Source: Paulownia fortunei (lineage: Eukaryota > Streptophyta > Magnoliopsida > Lamiales > Paulowniaceae). Taken from it: a DNA stretch of 64,000 nucleotides. The stretch lies in NCBI GenBank assembly GCA_019321725.1, contig CM033119.1, forward strand, positions 3,063,865 through 3,127,864, written 5' to 3'. Both the position numbers and the translations under genes were made by a program. Under the pieces are notes generated by a model. That model saw only the letters and a list, made by a program, of their open reading frames with translations, ran no database searches and had not been told where the DNA came from. This document shows, piece by piece, positions 60,538 to 64,000 of this stretch (the stretch's first letter is position 1; every line of letters starts with the position of its first letter).

Positions 60538-61452
60538 ATTGGTATGAAACAATACTTAATTCTTAACATGCATGCTGAAAAGATATTTCCAGAAATAAAA
60601 TAATTTATTTTCATACACAGACTTTTTTTTCCCTTTTCATATTTATCGTCACGATCACAACCCACGTTTAAAAAACAAAAAAGAACAGAAGTTCTGAAGG
60701 TAAATAAATTAAAATGTAAAAATAATATTAATGCGAATCATCGAATTTGTCAATTAATGATTTTAATCGGAAAAAAACAGAAAAAAGTCAATTTGTACGA
60801 GTGTCAGGCTGACTAAAAAAATTAGTACATCCATACAGACTTCAGTAATTGAACAATTTATTTCCTATAAAATGTTACTTATGCTCAACTCAAATATCAT
60901 ATATTTATATTTTTTTCTTAACTAAAATATCATATAACACAAAAACAATAAATGTCGTCGAAATCAATCATATGCAACGATTAGAAGGAGAGGTTGAAGG
61001 ACCATAATAATGAGAATGTCAGAGCAAGAAATTTTCAAGGAAGGCCACATTTTCATGCAATAATGTAGAAATAATAGCATGCAATAATCTTAGATAAATC
61101 TTTTACCAATTAAAAAAAAAACTGAAAGGACATAAACCCCAGAATAAAATAAGAGGATTCCACTATAAATCAATAAAGGCTTATATAATCTGTATAATTG
61201 CTTCTTCTTCCCATATAGAAAAGCCACAACTTAATTTGCCTCAAATTCTATAATAGAGCTATAATATAACTATCTTCTTGTTTCTGAAAAACTATCAACT
61301 CTCAAGGATACCTGATTATAAAGCACTCACATTTACAGCAGCCTCTGATCCTCTCCAATTTTATTTTTCCCACTTGAAGAAGAAGAAGAAGAATAAGTAA
61401 TAATACTAGTAGCTACCATTTTCTTTTGCTATACATGTATTTTGTATAGTCT
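58621..61452. other. Gene-free intergenic stretch between the PRAF and IDA-like genes
   Basis: This is AT-rich DNA with short, low-complexity open frames and a compound microsatellite at 60459-60538. The last few hundred bases will include the 3' UTR of the minus-strand IDA-like gene (a TTTATT, AATAAA on the minus strand, lies near 61364). Confidence 0.5.
60459..60538. repeat. Self-complementary compound microsatellite (CA)n(TA)n(TG)n
   Basis: About 21 CA units, then about 8 TA units and about 11 TG units run without interruption. The CA and TG arms are complementary, so each strand can fold into a long hairpin. Confidence 0.95.
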
Positions 61453-61689
61453 TCAAGGTGATCCCTCTCCGCCCGCCAACCCGATGTCATTGTGCCGCCG
61501 GGAAGGACCAGAAGGCGGAATAGGCACTCCTTTTGGCAGAAACCCCAGGAAAGTACTGTCGGGAGAGTTATGAGTATGTGGCTTAACCTTGAGAAATTGT
61601 GTATGCCTGGCACCATTTGCATGATCACAAGTAAAGATGATCATGAAAAAGACAAGTAAAATATGTATTACTTGAGGCTTTTTTCCCAT
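61453..61689 (-). CDS. IDL: IDA/IDA-LIKE abscission peptide precursor (78 aa)
   Basis: This is an intronless gene for a small secreted signalling prepropeptide. Residues about 1-26 (MGKKPQVIHILLVFFMIIFT...) are a hydrophobic signal peptide. A short variable region follows, and then the conserved EPIP motif FLPKGVPIPPSGPSRRHN near the C-terminus. After HN come DIGL and a short tail ending GSP. In Arabidopsis, IDA is processed to a Pro-hydroxylated peptide of about 14 residues. It is perceived by the HAE/HSL2 receptor kinases with SERK co-receptors to trigger organ abscission and cell separation. The LPKGVPIPPS form is closest to IDA/IDL1 rather than the shorter IDL2-5 peptides. The ATG at 61689 is chosen because it gives a signal peptide; the frame is open further upstream, but that part lies across the TATA box and a homopolymer. 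The length matches the family (about 75-100 aa). Confidence 0.92.
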   Translation of the reverse strand: MGKKPQVIHILLVFFMIIFTCDHANGARHTQFLKVKPHTHNSPDSTFLGFLPKGVPIPPSGPSRRHNDIGLAGGEGSP

Positions 61690-61805
61690 CTGAGAAGACA
61701 AGAGAAGGGAACAAATCTCAGTGTGGAGAGAGAGGGGGGTGTGCAGTTGAAATAGTGTTAGTTGGTAAAAGGTTTTTTTTTTTTTTTTAAGTTGATGTTT
61801 TGTGA

Positions 61806-61816
61806 ATATATATAGT
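61806..61816 (-). promoter_or_regulatory. TATA box of the IDA-like gene
   Basis: On the minus strand CACTATATATATTCAC lies about 120 bases before the start codon. This is a good spacing for a leader of about 90 bases, which would include an A-rich run (61770-61787 region on this strand) and a CTCTCT tract. Confidence 0.55.
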
Positions 61817-61819
61817 GGT

Positions 61820-64000
61820 GGCATACACAAAAAAACATATGGGAAACTTGTGTCTGAAGTATATGTAGGAGGGGAAGAACACAAAGGAGAGGTGCAAGCA
61901 TGGGGCATTGACTCCAGGCTTCCCTATGTTTTTGCAGTAATTTTTGTGAGTTCACACTCGGGCCCTTGTTTTAAATCTTTCATTTAGACTTTGTACTCTT
62001 GATGGCTTGTTAGCAATGACAGAGATAATTTTGTTCTGACATGTATACTATTTCAGAAATTTCCTCCTTATTCTTACTAGGTAAAAGGTATTTTAACCTT
62101 TGGAGATTTCATATTTTAGCATTTTATACCTCAAAAGTAATGTAAAAGTATTTTAATCCTGTTAACTTATATTCCATTTTATCTTTTAATAGAATTTTCA
62201 GGTCAAATTTTTATTGAAAAGTTCTTTATCAGCCATCACCTCTAGTCTTTTTCCTAAACAGAAGATTTCATAATATTTTTGTATTATTATCAATGATAAA
62301 AATACGATACATGTGGTGCTTTTGAGATAAATAGTATAGGTCATATTACAATAAACATGCTAATTGGTTGTGAATGACAATGACGAAAAATGCAATGTTT
62401 ATATAATTATATAATGATTGAAATTCAATATTCGAAGCGGCATGTTTGATAATATTTTTTGTTATTAAACAACTTACATTATTTCTCGTACTGCGAATAA
62501 TACTAATTGCAGTAAAGCATTACTATTTTTCGTGTTTTCACCATTGATATTAAAAGAAATATATTAAGAAGCTTTTTAGTTGGCTTTTAAGTGGGAAAAG
62601 ATGCATATATTACTGTGTTATAATAAATATAAGTTGATGGTTTAAAATATATTTAAATTACTTTTAAAAATAAAATATTAAAATGGTGAATCTTTAAAGG
62701 GTTAAGTGCTATTTATTTTGGGATCATCTTGGGACCATCGTGCTTCAGGATTCTCGAGTGGCTAAATCAAACTGGCTCATTCGAGGCCAGAATTAATTTA
62801 GCAACTCATGATATTTGAAATGGCCAAAAGGCCAAAACATGCAAAAGGAAAATAAGGGCTTAGTTGTTCATGTTTGAACGGGTCTTAGGGAAAAGTCATA
62901 TGGAGGAATAAAATAGAAAATGGTAACATGCAAAATGGTAGAAGAGTACATATCTGAGGAAAAAGAGGTGCAATGTTGCATGGTTAGGTGGGGAAGTGGA
63001 CCCGATTGAAATAAATGGCCGACTACGAGTAGCAGAAATGTTCTGTTTCAAGTCCCCTTAACAGTGGAAATATGTCCCTTTGCGATATTTACACTGAACT
63101 CCCTTTCTTTTCCTGCCCAATACCAATCTTATCTACTTCAGCTCCCACACTTTTGATGCACTTTTTTTTCTGTTTTTTTTTTTTTTAAAAAAAAGAAAAT
63201 ACTAAAAATGTTGGGCTAAATGTCTTTTTTTTTTTTCTTCTTCTTCTTCTTTGTATTCCTCTCTGGATTTTCTTTTTTTCACTTTCTATTGACATTATTT
63301 GCTATAATAATATCTTTTGTAAATAAGTATATGTAATTATGACAACATGCTGACACAATACCAGTTTAACTACCATGCAATCGGTTGACCTGGAATCACT
63401 CCAATTCTATGCTTCAGTTTTCAACGAAACATTGTGAGTATCGTGTAATTCTCAGTAAGTTTCGAGACTTTTAGTATCAATTACAAATGGGCTTTATATA
63501 AATTTTACCACATGAATAATTACGAGACGTTCAGGACCTCCTACCCTAAGCAGCAAAATAAAAGGAGTTTTAATGCATTCTTTTAGTTCTACAAAAGGAT
63601 TTGTTATTTTCAATAGATATTGATTGAAGGATATTACAATCCATTTTGAAATATTCGTTGATTAGACCATTGAGTGGATTAATACTGTTATTTTAGTAAA
63701 ATTCACATTTCTACTCGTCTACTTATTATAATTTACTTCTGGGATACCAAACATAGGGTAAATATGTGTGTAGACATGAACCTGAAATGTATTCTTTCTT
63801 GTGAAGTTTTTCTTTCTTCTGTCGCTGAGAAGGGGGGGGGGGGGGGGGGGGTGGAGGGGGAGATGTATTGTAAATGCTACAAAAAGGAAGGCATCATTTT
63901 CACCTCCATTTCTAAATTACCATGCATTTTAAAGTCTTGCCTAGAAACAAGTCATTGAAGCAAATTCTTTATTTGATTACAGAGTTAATTAGTATTGTTG
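61820..64000. other. Intergenic stretch to the window end
   Basis: This is the promoter side of the IDA-like gene, followed by AT-rich DNA. No further gene is recognisable. It contains poly(T) and CTT runs at 63160-63250 and a 20-base G run at 63832-63851. Confidence 0.5.
63832..63851 (+). repeat. 20-base poly(G) run
   Basis: An uninterrupted G homopolymer followed by TGGAGGGGG. It is the second such run in the window. Confidence 0.9.

Noticed and set aside
61690..61908. Upstream extension of the IDA-like open frame to 151 codons
   Set aside because: The extension lies across the TATA box and an A-rich run, and would bury the signal peptide in the middle of the protein; the start at 61689 fits the family.
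1..64000. Search for CRISPR arrays, bacterial operons, phage or viral genes
   Set aside because: No regular spacer-repeat structure, ribosome-binding-site-led operons or viral domains were seen; all supported genes are plant genes with spliceosomal introns or plant-specific families.

Overview
The window is nuclear DNA from a flowering plant, almost certainly a eudicot. It is AT-rich, its genes have many GT-AG introns, and it carries two [15 protein letters not shown] extensins and an IDA-type abscission peptide. The extensin leaders look asterid-like, but I cannot name the species. There is no bacterial, organellar or viral gene content.

Layout. (1) 1-6.9 kb: gene-free AT-rich DNA with a promoter-like island at 4.78-5.16 kb (G-box palindrome, CGCG boxes, TATA) and MITE-like sequence. 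(2) 7.0-20.6 kb, plus strand: a 16-exon gene for an ACT-domain Raf-like kinase of the STY8/STY17/STY46 group (560 aa as joined here). Its introns hold a SINE with target-site duplications, a MITE candidate and a tandemly duplicated 3' splice site. (3) 25.2-30.6 kb, minus strand: two extensin genes in tandem, each with a 3'-UTR intron and each broken by an apparent one-base deletion. (4) 30.6-47.0 kb: about 16 kb without a recognisable gene, holding a degenerate ~100-bp tandem array, microsatellites and dispersed repeats. (5) 47.1-58.6 kb, plus strand: a nine-coding-exon gene for a PRAF-type protein (PH, seven RCC1 repeats, FYVE, coiled coil, BRX; 1128 aa). It has a leader rich in uORFs and a small LTR element in its 3.4-kb intron 2. 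(6) 61.45-61.69 kb, minus strand: an intronless IDA-LIKE prepropeptide gene. (7) The rest is AT-rich intergenic DNA.

The genes do not form a pathway or cluster; apart from the tandem extensins, their neighbourhood is ordinary plant synteny. I did not find a new biological system. The items most worth a second look are the two extensin frameshifts, the duplicated splice acceptor, the chained uORFs in both long-gene leaders, the non-autonomous LTR element with intact target-site duplication, and the degenerate tandem array. All exon joins were made by eye from reading frame, splice consensus and remembered family sequence; no alignment was run.
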